Origin: Hymenobacter sp. 15J16-1T3B | GTDB taxonomy: Bacteria > Bacteroidota > Bacteroidia > Cytophagales > Hymenobacteraceae | Assembly: GCF_020711235.1 (NCBI RefSeq) | Contig: NZ_JAJFAV010000015.1 | Span: 86,426 to 150,425 of the forward strand | Length of the DNA stretch: 64,000 nt | Reading direction: 5' to 3' | Part shown: one piece after another, positions 41,805 through 51,243 of the stretch | Layout of the letters: every line of letters begins with the position of its first letter | How positions within the stretch are numbered: position 1 is the first letter of the stretch | Notes under the pieces: model-generated | Database searches by the model: none | Told to the model about the DNA's origin: nothing | The model's input: only the letters and a program-made list of their open reading frames with translations | Made by a program: the position numbers and the translations under genes

Positions 41805-41951
41805 ATGATTACGCCGCTGCAACTTTTCATTTACTGGGCCGCCACCACGGGTGTCGCCGGCTCTATTCTTTCGTGGACCAACTCCGTAGCGGCCGGGCTC
41901 GAAGCCTGCGGCCGCCTGCTCGGCGCATTGCTTGACCTGATCCTGGCTTAA
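41805..41951 (+). CDS. Small membrane protein, 48 residues
   Basis: ATG 41805 to TAA 41951 encodes 48 residues, mostly hydrophobic: MITPLQLFIYWAATTGVAG and a second helix LEACGRLLGALLDLIL. It lies between yqiJ-like and flotillin genes on the same strand. No family is recognised; support is position and membrane character only. Confidence 0.45.
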   Translation: MITPLQLFIYWAATTGVAGSILSWTNSVAAGLEACGRLLGALLDLILA

Positions 41952-42015
41952 GCGGCCGGGCTATTTTCCGCTCCCTTTCCCTCTCCTACTGCATTAACTT
42001 TTACTGCCTCCTGTT

Positions 42016-44178
42016 ATGGTTGGTCAACTTTCCCTGGCTGTGCTCGTCGTGCTCGGCCTTTTCTTACTGGGCATCATTGCCATCATTGCGCGCATGTACC
42101 ACAAGGCCGCCCAGGGCGAGGCCTTGCTGCGCACGGGCATGGGCGACACCAAAGTGTCCTTCTCCGGCATCTTCGTGGTGCCCATCCTGCACCGCTTGGA
42201 AACGATGGACATCAAGCTGAAAACCATCGTCATTGCCCGCGCCGGCAAGGAAGGGCTGGTGTGCAAGGACAACCTGCGGGCCGACGTGAAGGTGAATTTC
42301 TTCGTGCGCGTCAACAAGACGCACGAGGACGTGATGAACGTGGCCCAGAGCATCGGCGCGCACCGCGCTTCGGACCCGGCGGCGCTGGAAAACCTGTTCG
42401 ACGCCAAGTTCTCGGAAGCGCTGAAGACCGTTGGCAAGCACTTCGACTTCATCGAGCTCTACAACTCCCGCGAGCAGTTCAAGCAGGAAATCGTGCGCAT
42501 CATCGGCACCGACCTGAACGGCTACGTGCTCGACGACTGCGCCATCGACTACCTGGAACAGACCCCGCTCAGTTCGCTCAACCACGACAACATTCTGGAC
42601 GCGGAGGGCATCAAGAAGATTATTGCCCTGACCTCGGAGCAGAAGATTCAGGCCAACAACATCGAGCGGGAAACCCAGAAGACCATCAAGAAGCAGGACG
42701 TGGAGGCCCAGGAAACCATCCTGCAGCTGGAAAAGCAGCTGATGGAAAACCAGGAAAAGCAGAAGCGCGAAATAGCCAGCATCCGGGCCCGCGAGTCGGC
42801 CGAAATAGCCAAGGTGCAGCAGGAAGAGCTGCTCAAATCGGAGCGCGCCCGCCTCGCCACCGAGGAAGAAGTGAAGGTGGCCGAGCAAAACCGCGACCGG
42901 CAGATCCTGGTAGCCGAGCGCAACAAGCAGCGCACCGACGCGGTGGAAACCGAGCGCGTAAGCCAGGCCAAGGCCCTCGAAATCAATGAGCGGGAGCGGA
43001 TTGTGGCCCTGGCGCAGATCGAGAAGGACAAGGCCGTGGAAGAGGAGCGCAAGAACATCCAGGCCATCATCCGGGAGCGGATTGCGGTGGAAAAGGCCAC
43101 CGTGCAGGAGGAGGAGAAAATCAAGGACACCCGCGCCCAGGCCCAGGCCGAACGCGAAAAGCTGGTGGCCCTGACCGCCGCCAAGCAAGCCGCCGAAGCC
43201 GCTACCGTCAACACCGTGGGCGAGGCCGACATGGCCCGGCAGGCCGCCGAGCTGCGCGCCAAGCAGGCCCTCATCGACGCCGAAGCCGAGAAGGCCACCG
43301 CGGAGTTTAAGGCCCAGGCCATCCGCACCCTGGCCGAAGCCGAAGCCTCGAAAGCTACGGCCGTAGGCCTGGCCGAAGCCCAGGTGATGCAGGCCAAAGC
43401 CACCGCCCGCCAGAAGGAAGGCGAAACCCAGGCCACCGTGCTGCAGCTCACCGCCACGGCCGAAGCCCAGGCCATTCAGGCCAAAGCCGCCGCCCAGGCC
43501 GACGCCGACGAGAAGCTGGGCGTGGTGGCCGCCAAGGTGAACCGCGAGAAGGCCATGGTGGAAGTGGAAGTCATCGACGCCATGGCCGACGCCCAGCAGA
43601 AGAAAGGCCTGGCCGAGGTGCGCGTGAACGAGGAGAAGTTCGCGGTGGAAGCCAAGGGCATCGAGGCCAAGGCCGACGCCATGAAAAAGCTCGACGGCGT
43701 GGGCAAGGAGCACGAGGAATTCAAGCTGCGCCTGGCGAAAGACCAAGCCGTGGAGCTGGCCGAAATTAACATCCAGAAGGACATTGCGGCCGCGCAGTCG
43801 GGCGTCATTGCCGAGGCCCTGAAAGCCGCCAAAATCGACATCGTGGGCGGCGAAACCATGTTCTTCGACCAGATTATCGGCTCGATTACCAAGGGCAAGA
43901 GCATCGACCGGGCCGTGGGCAACTCCCAGGTGCTCACGACGGTGAAGGACACCTTCTTCTCGGCCGACGGCGGCGGAGACTTCAAGCACAACATCACCCG
44001 CTTCGTGAACCAGTTCGGCCTCAAGTCGGAGGACGTGCGCAACCTCACCATTTCGGCCCTGCTGCTGCAGATGATGAACAAAGCCGGCGACGACGCCACG
44101 CGCAACACCATCACCCAGCTGACGAGCACGGCCAAGCTGCTGGGCCTGTCGGACAAGAAAGTGAGTGCGCTGAACTAA
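42016..44178 (+). CDS. Flotillin/YqiK-like SPFH protein
   Basis: A 720-residue band-7/flotillin protein. It has an N-terminal membrane helix (about 5-26), the SPFH domain (about 40-215, with VVPILHRLETMDIKLKTI), and a very long Ala/Glu/Lys coiled coil with EA repeats (about 215-600), then a globular C-terminus (FFDQIIGSITKGKSI). Flotillins organise membrane microdomains. In known operons YqiJ and YqiK go together, as here. A strong terminator follows at 44192. Confidence 0.92.
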   Translation: MVGQLSLAVLVVLGLFLLGIIAIIARMYHKAAQGEALLRTGMGDTKVSFSGIFVVPILHRLETMDIKLKTIVIARAGKEGLVCKDNLRADVKVNFFVRVNKTHEDVMNVAQSIGAHRASDPAALENLFDAKFSEALKTVGKHFDFIELYNSREQFKQEIVRIIGTDLNGYVLDDCAIDYLEQTPLSSLNHDNILDAEGIKKIIALTSEQKIQANNIERETQKTIKKQDVEAQETILQLEKQLMENQEKQKREIASIRARESAEIAKVQQEELLKSERARLATEEEVKVAEQNRDRQILVAERNKQRTDAVETERVSQAKALEINERERIVALAQIEKDKAVEEERKNIQAIIRERIAVEKATVQEEEKIKDTRAQAQAEREKLVALTAAKQAAEAATVNTVGEADMARQAAELRAKQALIDAEAEKATAEFKAQAIRTLAEAEASKATAVGLAEAQVMQAKATARQKEGETQATVLQLTATAEAQAIQAKAAAQADADEKLGVVAAKVNREKAMVEVEVIDAMADAQQKKGLAEVRVNEEKFAVEAKGIEAKADAMKKLDGVGKEHEEFKLRLAKDQAVELAEINIQKDIAAAQSGVIAEALKAAKIDIVGGETMFFDQIIGSITKGKSIDRAVGNSQVLTTVKDTFFSADGGGDFKHNITRFVNQFGLKSEDVRNLTISALLLQMMNKAGDDATRNTITQLTSTAKLLGLSDKKVSALN

Positions 44179-44191
44179 GACGTGTCACCTG

Positions 44192-44230
44192 CTGGCCCCC
44201 TCCCCTGCAAGGCGAGGGGGCCAGTTTTTT
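44192..44230 (+). terminator. Rho-independent terminator after flotillin
   Basis: ctggccccctc (44192-44202) pairs with gagggggccag (44214-44224), followed by six Ts. Confidence 0.92.
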
Positions 44231-44283
44231 AGACCAAGCCAGCTTCGGAAGCCATCAGCGCTTCCGAGACGAACCTAGCACCA

Positions 44284-44658
44284 ATGCAAACACCGCCTTC
44301 GTCCGCCGCTTCTACCGGCAAGAAACAGCTACTGGTCGGGCTGTTCGTTCTGGCCCTGGGCATTGCCGCTTTAGCGGGCGTCATTACCTGGGCCCGGCGG
44401 GAAAACCAGCAAAAGCGGGCGTTGATTTTAAAGAACCCTGGCGTTACCACGGGCATCATCACCCGACGCCGGACCCACAAGAACAGAGGCGTTAACGTCA
44501 CTTACCGAGTCGGCGGGCGGGAATACCGGCTGAGCGCCCGTACCAGCCGCGCCTTCCTGCGCAGCCACCAGCAGGGCGACACCACGGCCGTGGTGTACGC
44601 CAAAGCGGACCCGTCCGAGGCCTTGCTGAAAGCCACACTGCTGCGCGAGAAAAACTAA
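44284..44658 (+). CDS. DUF3592-like membrane protein
   Basis: A 124-residue protein with one membrane helix (about 15-37), then a basic beta domain (TTGIITRRRTHKNRGVNVTYRV) and VVYAKADPSEALL in place of the usual YDP-x-NP. It lies between flotillin and the DUF3686 ATPase, and may share a promoter with the ATPase 39 bp downstream. Confidence 0.65.
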   Translation: MQTPPSSAASTGKKQLLVGLFVLALGIAALAGVITWARRENQQKRALILKNPGVTTGIITRRRTHKNRGVNVTYRVGGREYRLSARTSRAFLRSHQQGDTTAVVYAKADPSEALLKATLLREKN

Positions 44659-44697
44659 TTACCCCTTACGTTCGCACGTTAGGTTCTTACCCGCTTT

Positions 44698-47600
44698 ATG
44701 GAACAAACCGCCGTGCCCCAACTCGAAACCGGCACCTACGAAATCCTGCGCAACCGCCTCTCGAAGGGTGGCTCTGAGCTGCGCCTACGGCTAGACAAGC
44801 TTAATACCGAGCGCAAAAAGGTCTTCGGCGCGCTGGACTGGCAGCTGCTGGGCACCGGGCGCATCACCACCGACCACAACTGCGTGCCCATGGACATGGT
44901 GGCGCTGGGCGACAAATTCCTGTTCGGCTACAACGTGCTGCTGGGCCTTAAGACGGAGGTGGAGCTGAGCGACATTTTCGGGGTGTACCAGTACCAGCGG
45001 CCCGAGTTTCACCAGGTGGGCCTGGAGCTGCTGCAGGACAAAACCTTCCTGGAGGAGCTGCGCAACCTCTACAAGTACTACAAGAAGACGCGCTTCGTGA
45101 AGTTTGCCCAGCGCGGGGAGCACCTGTTCATGGTGTTCCGGGTGGGCAAGACGCCCAACGACATCAAGACCTTCAAGTGGCTGGTGCAGGGCCAGACGCT
45201 GACCTACCTCGACAACCGCTCCGACCACGAGTACACCTTCCCGCCCCAGCACGAGTTCCAGTGGAAGCGCGCCACCCGCGACATGCACCGGGCCGGCAAG
45301 CACCCGCACATCAGCATCGAGGACAAGGTGTTCGTGGAAACGGTGGGCGGGGATTTGACCATCAAAGTCGAGGACAACACCAAGACCGGGCAGGGCATTT
45401 ACGCCGAGCCCGTCGACAACAAGGACCAGACCCTGGACGACGCCGAAATTCATTACGCGGTGGTCGGCCAGCTGGTGCTGCTCAAGATTCGGCCCTACCA
45501 GGAGCAGCAGTTTCGCTACTTCCTCTACAACACCAAGCTGCGCCAGGCCCAGCGCCTCGACGCGCTGGCCGACGCCTGCGTGCTGCTGCCCGACGGCCAC
45601 GGCCTGATTTTCCCGCACGGCTACTACCTGCAAACCGGCGACGGAAAGCAGTTCGAGCAGGTGCCGCCGGAGCTGGTGTTCGAGCGGCGCGTAGCGGCGC
45701 CCAACGGTGAGGATTTTCTGTACGTGTTCTTTCAGAAGGACAACGGCCTGTACCTGCTGCTGAGCTACAACCTGATTAGCCAAAAGGTAGCCGCGCCCAT
45801 CGTCTGCCACGGCTACGCGCTGTTTGAGAACGGGGAGCTGTGCTACTTCCGCGCCGACGAGGAGCCCAAAAAGCACCACACGGTGCAGATATGGCAGACG
45901 CCCTACACCGCGCCCGATTTCCAGCTGCCCGCCGCCCAGGACGGCTACCTGGGCAAGCTCGGCAACAAGGAAATTGTGCGCGCCATGGCCGAGGCGCAAG
46001 AGGTGCTGACGCTCATCGGCAAGGACGACTCCTACACCGGCCTTTACCTCGACCTGATTCGGCGCACCACCTCCCTCACCGACTCCTACCACTGGCTAAC
46101 CGAGCCCGGCGCCGAAAAGCTGGCCGAGCCCCTGCAGGACATCCGCCAGGCCGCCACCGCCGCCGTGGAAGAGTTCGACAAGGTGCAGCGCATCCGCCGC
46201 AGCACCCAAGAGCAAACCCAGCAGGTGCTCGGCCGCGCCCAGGAGCTGCGCGAACAAATCAAACGCTCGGCCGATGCCACCGAAGTGCAGGCCTACGTGC
46301 AGCAGCTGGCCGATTTGCGCCAGGTGCGCGGGCAGGTCATTTCGCTGAAAGAGCTGCGCTACGTGGACGCAGCCGCCGTCGATAAGGCCGCCGAGGAGCT
46401 GCAGGGCCTCTCGCAGGAAGTGGCCCAGCGCACGGTGGATTTCCTCTTGCGCGACGACGCCCTGACGCCCTACGCCGACCGCGTGCAAGCCCTGGGTGCC
46501 GGCATCGACCAGTTGCCGACGGTGACCGAGGCCAACAAGCTCGAGCAGGAGCTGAACGGCGTGGCCACCGAGTTGGAACTGCTCATTGACGTGGTGGGCA
46601 ACCTGCCCATTGCCGACCCGACGCAGACCACCCGCATCATCGACAACATTTCGGGTATTTACGCGGGCTTCAACCAGCTGCGGGCCGCTCTCAAGCGCCG
46701 CCGCCAGACCTTGGCCGGCTCGGAGGCCCAGGCTGAATTTGCGGCCCAGCTCAAGCTGCTCGAACAGGCCTTGGTAAACTACCTCGATCTGTCGGACACG
46801 CCCGCCAAGTGCGACGAGTACCTCTCGCGCCTGATGGTGCAACTAGAGGAGCTGGAGGGCAAGTTTCCGGAGTTCGACCAGTTTCTGAGCCAGCTGGCCG
46901 CCCGCCGCGAGGAAGCCTATGAAGCCTTCGAAGCCCGCAAGCAAAGCCTGGTGGCCGCCCGTAACCAGCGCGCCTCCGCCCTGCTGCAATCGGCCGAACG
47001 GATGCTAAAAGCGGTGCAGAACCGCGTCACGAAGCTCAGCAGCATTGCCGACATCAACGGCTACTTCGCTTCCGACCTGATGGTGGAGAAAGTGCGCCGC
47101 ACGGTGGACGAGCTGCTCGGCCTGGGCGACGCGGTGAAAGCCGACGACCTCCAATCCCGCCTGAAGACCGTGCGCGAGGACGCCGTGCGCCAGCTCAAGG
47201 ACCGCGCCGACCTCTTTACCGACGGCGGCCAAGCCGTGCGCTTCGGCCCGCACACGTTCACCGTCAACACCCAGCCGCTGGAGCTGACGCTGGTGCTGCG
47301 CGACGGGGTGCTGCACTACCACCTGACCGGTACCAACTTCTTCCGCCCCGTCGAGAGCGAAGCCGTGCAGCAGGCCCGCCCGGTGTGGGAGCAGACCTTG
47401 CCCTCGGAAAACCAGGACGTGTACCGCGCCGAGTTTCTGGCCGACTACCTGCTGCGCGCCGCTCAGCACCCGCGCCCCGCCGCCGACGGCGCTCCGGCGG
47501 TGCTATCGGTGCCCGAGCTGGAACGGCTGAGCCCGGCCGAGCTACTTGGCTACGTGCAGCAGCACATGGCCCCGCGCTACGCCGAGGGCTACCTCAAGGG

Positions 47601-49728
47601 CGTGCACGACCACGACGCGGCCCTGCTCCTGGCGGCGCTGGTACGCCTGACGCGCACCGCCGGCCTGCTGCGCTACCCCGCCGATACCCGCGCCGCGGCC
47701 GCGCTCTACTGGCACCGCTTTGCTCCGACCGAGCCGAAAACTCACTGGCAGCGCCAGATTCAAGGTTTGGCGCTGCTGCTGCAGGTTTTCCCCGACGCCC
47801 AGGAAACCGGCCAGCTCACCGCCGAGTTGCAAGCGGCCATCGACGCCTTTGCCGCTAAAACCGGCTTATTCACCCCGTCGGAAGTGACCGAGGCCGGCGA
47901 ATACCTGCTGCACGAGCTGATTCAGCAGAGCAGCGCGTCTTCGCTGGCCGGGCCGGTGCCAGGAGCCGGTGCCGGCCCGGGCGGCTTGGTGGAAGGTCGG
48001 GGCAGCCTCCCCGCGGAGCCGGCCCCGGTTCCCCGAACGCCCTTTACCACCTCCGCCGAAGCCGCCGACCTGTACGACGCCTTCCAGAAGCAGCTCAAGG
48101 AGCGCCGCGCCACTGAAACCTTCGAGGCGTCGGTTGCGGCCCTGGGCAGGCAGCCCACCGCCCAATTTCAGCTGATCCGCCAGTGGCTGCAGGCTTTCCG
48201 CCAGCAAACCGCCAGCGCCGCCGCTGACGCGTACCGCGACGAAGCAGCCGTGCTGCTGTCTACCGGCGGCTACGCGCCGGAGAAAGTGGTACGTACGCCC
48301 CTGACCGAAGTGCTGCCCGACATGCGCGGCAACCATGCGCGCGTTGTCGCCAGCAACGAGCAGCAAACCACGAAAAACGAATACCAGCTCGATTTTCCCG
48401 CCTTCCGCCGCCGGCTGCACCACTACCGCGCGCGCACACTGCCGCAGTTTGAGGCCTATCAGGCGCTGAAAAAGGAGCTGCTGGCCCAGGCCGCCGAGGA
48501 CCTGCGCCTAGAAGACTTCCGCCCCCGCGTGCTGACTTCCTTCGTGCGCAACCAGCTCATCGACCAGGTGTATTTGCCGCTCATCGGCGCGAACCTGGCC
48601 AAGCAGATCGGCACTGCGGGCGAGGGCAAGCGCACCGACCTGATGGGTCTGCTGCTGCTGATTTCGCCGCCGGGCTACGGCAAAACGACGCTGCTGGAGT
48701 ACGTAGCCAACCGCCTGGGGCTGATTTTCATGAAAATCAACGGCCCGGCCATCGGGCACGCGGTGACCAGCGTGGACCCCGCGCAGGCGCCGAATGCCGG
48801 GGCGCGGCAGGAGCTGGAGAAGCTGAACCTGGCCTTCGAGATGGGCGACAACGTGATGATTTACGTCGACGACATCCAGCACTGCCACCCGGAGTTCCTG
48901 CAGAAGTTCATCTCGCTCTGCGACGCCCAGCGCAAAATCGAGGGCGTGTACCAGGGCCGGGCCCGCACCTACGACTTCCGCGGCCGCAAGGTGTGCGTGG
49001 TGATGGCCGGCAACCCCTACACCGAAACCGGGGACGTGTTCAAGCTGCCCGACATGCTGGCCAACCGCGCCGACATCTACAACCTGGGCGACATCCTGAC
49101 GGCCGGCTCCGAGCAGGCGTTCCGCCTTTCTTACCTCGAAAACGCCCTTACCAGCCACCCCACCCTGGCCCGCCTCGCCGCCCAGGCCCCCCAAGACGTG
49201 CCCACTTTGCTGCGCCTGGCCGAAACCAACTCGGCCGACGGCCTCACGTTCGAAGGCAACCACTCGCCGGAGGAACTCAGCGAGTACGTGGCCGTGCTGC
49301 GGCAGTTGCTGCGCCTGCGCGACGTGGTGGCCCGCGTCAACGCCGCTTATATCAGCTCGGCCGCCCAGGCCGACGCCTACCGCACCGAGCCGCCGTTTAA
49401 GCTCCAGGGCTCCTACCGCAACATGAACAAGCTGGCCGAGAAAGTGCGCCCGGTGATGAACGACGCCGAAATCGAGCAGCTGCTGGCTGCCCACTACGAA
49501 AGCGAAGCCCAGACCCTGACCAGCGCCACCGAAGCCAACCTGCTCAAGCTGCGCGAGCTGCTGGGCTGGCTCACGCCCGAGCAGGAGCAGCGCTGGCAAC
49601 AGATCAAGCAGACCTACCAGGAAAACCTGCGCAACTCTGGCGCCGGGCAGCTGCTGCAGATGCTCGATAAGCTGGAAAGTATTGCCGGGGGCTTGAGCGG
49701 CATTCGGGAGGCACTCAACAACAATTAA
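44698..49728 (+). CDS. DUF3686-type AAA+ ATPase (annotated as DNA repair ATPase)
   Basis: A 1676-residue protein. The N-terminal DUF3686 region (about 1-450) has GALDWQLLGTGRITTDHNCVP. A coiled-coil middle (about 470-860) follows, then a low-complexity linker near 1090-1120. The C-terminal AAA+ domain has Walker A PPGYGKTT (about 1324-1331) and Walker B MIYVDDIQ (about 1387-1394). DUF3686 ATPases are known neighbours of PspA and flotillin, and may remodel membrane or stress complexes. The name DNA repair ATPase comes from databases and has little support here. Confidence 0.88.
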   Translation: MEQTAVPQLETGTYEILRNRLSKGGSELRLRLDKLNTERKKVFGALDWQLLGTGRITTDHNCVPMDMVALGDKFLFGYNVLLGLKTEVELSDIFGVYQYQRPEFHQVGLELLQDKTFLEELRNLYKYYKKTRFVKFAQRGEHLFMVFRVGKTPNDIKTFKWLVQGQTLTYLDNRSDHEYTFPPQHEFQWKRATRDMHRAGKHPHISIEDKVFVETVGGDLTIKVEDNTKTGQGIYAEPVDNKDQTLDDAEIHYAVVGQLVLLKIRPYQEQQFRYFLYNTKLRQAQRLDALADACVLLPDGHGLIFPHGYYLQTGDGKQFEQVPPELVFERRVAAPNGEDFLYVFFQKDNGLYLLLSYNLISQKVAAPIVCHGYALFENGELCYFRADEEPKKHHTVQIWQTPYTAPDFQLPAAQDGYLGKLGNKEIVRAMAEAQEVLTLIGKDDSYTGLYLDLIRRTTSLTDSYHWLTEPGAEKLAEPLQDIRQAATAAVEEFDKVQRIRRSTQEQTQQVLGRAQELREQIKRSADATEVQAYVQQLADLRQVRGQVISLKELRYVDAAAVDKAAEELQGLSQEVAQRTVDFLLRDDALTPYADRVQALGAGIDQLPTVTEANKLEQELNGVATELELLIDVVGNLPIADPTQTTRIIDNISGIYAGFNQLRAALKRRRQTLAGSEAQAEFAAQLKLLEQALVNYLDLSDTPAKCDEYLSRLMVQLEELEGKFPEFDQFLSQLAARREEAYEAFEARKQSLVAARNQRASALLQSAERMLKAVQNRVTKLSSIADINGYFASDLMVEKVRRTVDELLGLGDAVKADDLQSRLKTVREDAVRQLKDRADLFTDGGQAVRFGPHTFTVNTQPLELTLVLRDGVLHYHLTGTNFFRPVESEAVQQARPVWEQTLPSENQDVYRAEFLADYLLRAAQHPRPAADGAPAVLSVPELERLSPAELLGYVQQHMAPRYAEGYLKGVHDHDAALLLAALVRLTRTAGLLRYPADTRAAAALYWHRFAPTEPKTHWQRQIQGLALLLQVFPDAQETGQLTAELQAAIDAFAAKTGLFTPSEVTEAGEYLLHELIQQSSASSLAGPVPGAGAGPGGLVEGRGSLPAEPAPVPRTPFTTSAEAADLYDAFQKQLKERRATETFEASVAALGRQPTAQFQLIRQWLQAFRQQTASAAADAYRDEAAVLLSTGGYAPEKVVRTPLTEVLPDMRGNHARVVASNEQQTTKNEYQLDFPAFRRRLHHYRARTLPQFEAYQALKKELLAQAAEDLRLEDFRPRVLTSFVRNQLIDQVYLPLIGANLAKQIGTAGEGKRTDLMGLLLLISPPGYGKTTLLEYVANRLGLIFMKINGPAIGHAVTSVDPAQAPNAGARQELEKLNLAFEMGDNVMIYVDDIQHCHPEFLQKFISLCDAQRKIEGVYQGRARTYDFRGRKVCVVMAGNPYTETGDVFKLPDMLANRADIYNLGDILTAGSEQAFRLSYLENALTSHPTLARLAAQAPQDVPTLLRLAETNSADGLTFEGNHSPEELSEYVAVLRQLLRLRDVVARVNAAYISSAAQADAYRTEPPFKLQGSYRNMNKLAEKVRPVMNDAEIEQLLAAHYESEAQTLTSATEANLLKLRELLGWLTPEQEQRWQQIKQTYQENLRNSGAGQLLQMLDKLESIAGGLSGIREALNNN

Positions 49729-49734
49729 CGGCCC

Positions 49735-50100
49735 ATGACCCTGCACCCGCTCACGGGCACCCACGCCCTGCTTTTTGCCCTCGGCCTGGGCCTGGTGCTG
49801 GCCGGGGCGCACCTGCTGCTGCACAGCAGCCAGCTCCGCCGCCGGGGCCGCCGCACCTGGGGCTCGGTCAGCGGGACCGATACCAATCCGGCCCGCACCC
49901 ACGTCACCTTTCGCACCACCGATGGCGAGTTGGTAACGGTGTAGTCGCGCTACCGGCTGGCCGCGGGCGCAGCCGTGCCGCTGTACTACGACCCCGAGCA
50001 GCCCGCGCAGTTTGCCATCGACAGCGCGCTGTACCGGTGGGGACCATACGCGCTGATTGGGCTTGGCCTGGGCCTTATCCCACTGGCGTGGCTGCACTGA
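49735..50100 (+). pseudogene. DUF3592 gene interrupted by an in-frame TAG
   Basis: The frame encodes MTLHPLTGTHALLFALGLGL plus a second part to ELVTV, then TAG (49942-49944). Without any frameshift the same frame goes on: SRYRLAAGAAVPLYYDPEQP, then a C-terminal membrane helix (YALIGLGLGLIPLAW) and TGA at 50098. The post-stop part has the YDP-x-QP signature, so this is one 121-codon gene with a single nonsense codon. It starts 6 bp after the ATPase stop. It may be a fresh pseudogene, readthrough, or a sequencing error. Confidence 0.75.
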
Positions 50101-50289
50101 GCGCGGCCAGCCTACCCCGTCCGAAGCCGGACGGGACGCCTTTCCGTCTTGATTCAGCCGACTTCCGCCTGGGGCAGCTGCTGCGCCGGATTGATCTAGC
50201 GGCTTGGTTATGGATTTGGCGGCTGGCAGCGCCCGGCCCGCCAGCCATTGCCCACCCCGCAGTCCATGTTTTAGGTATTCGCGCAGTAT

Positions 50290-50835
50290 TTGCAGAGCAA
50301 AGCCGATTTCACCGCCGAAGAAATTCAGCGTATCCAGGCCGTTACGGTGCTCAAAAACGTGCGCAAGCGGCAATTTCTGCTGCGGGTCGGCGAGGTGTGG
50401 TCCTTCAACGCCTTCGTCACTAGCGGCTGCCTGCGCACCTACGCCGTGGATGCGAGGGGCGCCGAACACATCATCACCTTTGGGATAGAAAATTGGTGGG
50501 TGGGCGACCAGGAAAGCTTGGTTCCCGGCCAGCCTGCGCGCTACAACATCGATGCGGTGGAGGACTCGACGGTGGCCCTGATCAAGAAAGAAGAGTTTGA
50601 GCGGCTGCGGCGCGAGCTGCCCCAGTTCCACGAGGTCATCAACACCATTCTATACCGCAGCTTTATGGCGGCGCAAAACCGCATCCATGCGGCCATCAGC
50701 TACTCGGCCGAGGAAAAATACCGCGACTTTCTGCAGAAGTACCCCGGCTTTGCCCTGCGCATTCCGCAGCACATGGTGGCCTCTTACCTGGGCATGACCA
50801 CCGAAACGCTCAGCCGCATCCGCCGCTGCTCGTAG
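50290..50835 (+). CDS. Crp/Fnr family transcription regulator
   Basis: A 181-residue regulator. The cyclic-nucleotide-binding-like domain (about 10-120) has LRVGEVWSFNAFVTSGCLRTY. The C-terminal HTH is PGFALRIPQHMVASYLGM then TTETLSRIRR, ending short at RRCS. The start is unclear: TTG 50290 is the first start codon after TAG 50272. An ATG at 50266 would give the more natural reading M-F-(stop)-V-F-A-Q-Y-L-Q-S-K, so an amber codon may interrupt the true start. It carries no Fe-S cysteines of FNR. Confidence 0.85.
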   Translation: MQSKADFTAEEIQRIQAVTVLKNVRKRQFLLRVGEVWSFNAFVTSGCLRTYAVDARGAEHIITFGIENWWVGDQESLVPGQPARYNIDAVEDSTVALIKKEEFERLRRELPQFHEVINTILYRSFMAAQNRIHAAISYSAEEKYRDFLQKYPGFALRIPQHMVASYLGMTTETLSRIRRCS

Positions 50836-50936
50836 CCGGCCGCGGGCGGCTACGAGCGGGCGCAGCTACGCCCGAAAAACCAGCCTCGTTCGGCGGCGCT
50901 CGAGCATTCCTGCCATGTCACCCGACAGGGCTTTTT

Positions 50937-50950
50937 TTGACAAATGTCAA
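50937..50950. promoter_or_regulatory. Crp/Fnr-type box TTGAC-AAAT-GTCAA
   Basis: A perfect palindrome with the half-site TTGAC seen in DNR/NNR/FixK-type operators. It is 100 bp after the Crp/Fnr gene and 294 bp before the SDR gene. Confidence 0.65.
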
Positions 50951-51243
50951 AGGAATAGGGGGGCGGTTCGACGGACCTTTGTTCTGTTAGCCGGCCGCTC
51001 GTAGCCCGCTTCGTCCGCCACCTCGGACCGCAACGCATAAGGTCCCGGCGTCCGCCCGGTGCCATTCGCCCATCCTTTTTCGCCATGAAAAACAGCGTTT
51101 TTCAGCTTGCCCCGATGCGCCCTTACCCCGGCACGGGCTAGACGGGCCCGCTCAGGCTCAACCCCATCATAATCAACTCAAAGTCTTCACGGCGTGCCTA
51201 ACCCTTCGCCGCCTCTCTTTCTACCGTTTTTTCAACCTTTCTC

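Noticed and set aside
42064..43989. 641-codon minus-strand frame opposite flotillin
   Set aside because: Leu/Gly/His low-complexity shadow of the coiled-coil coding repeats.
48508..50631. 707-codon minus-strand frame opposite the ATPase and Crp genes
   Set aside because: It overlaps three plus-strand genes and has no protein-like domain.
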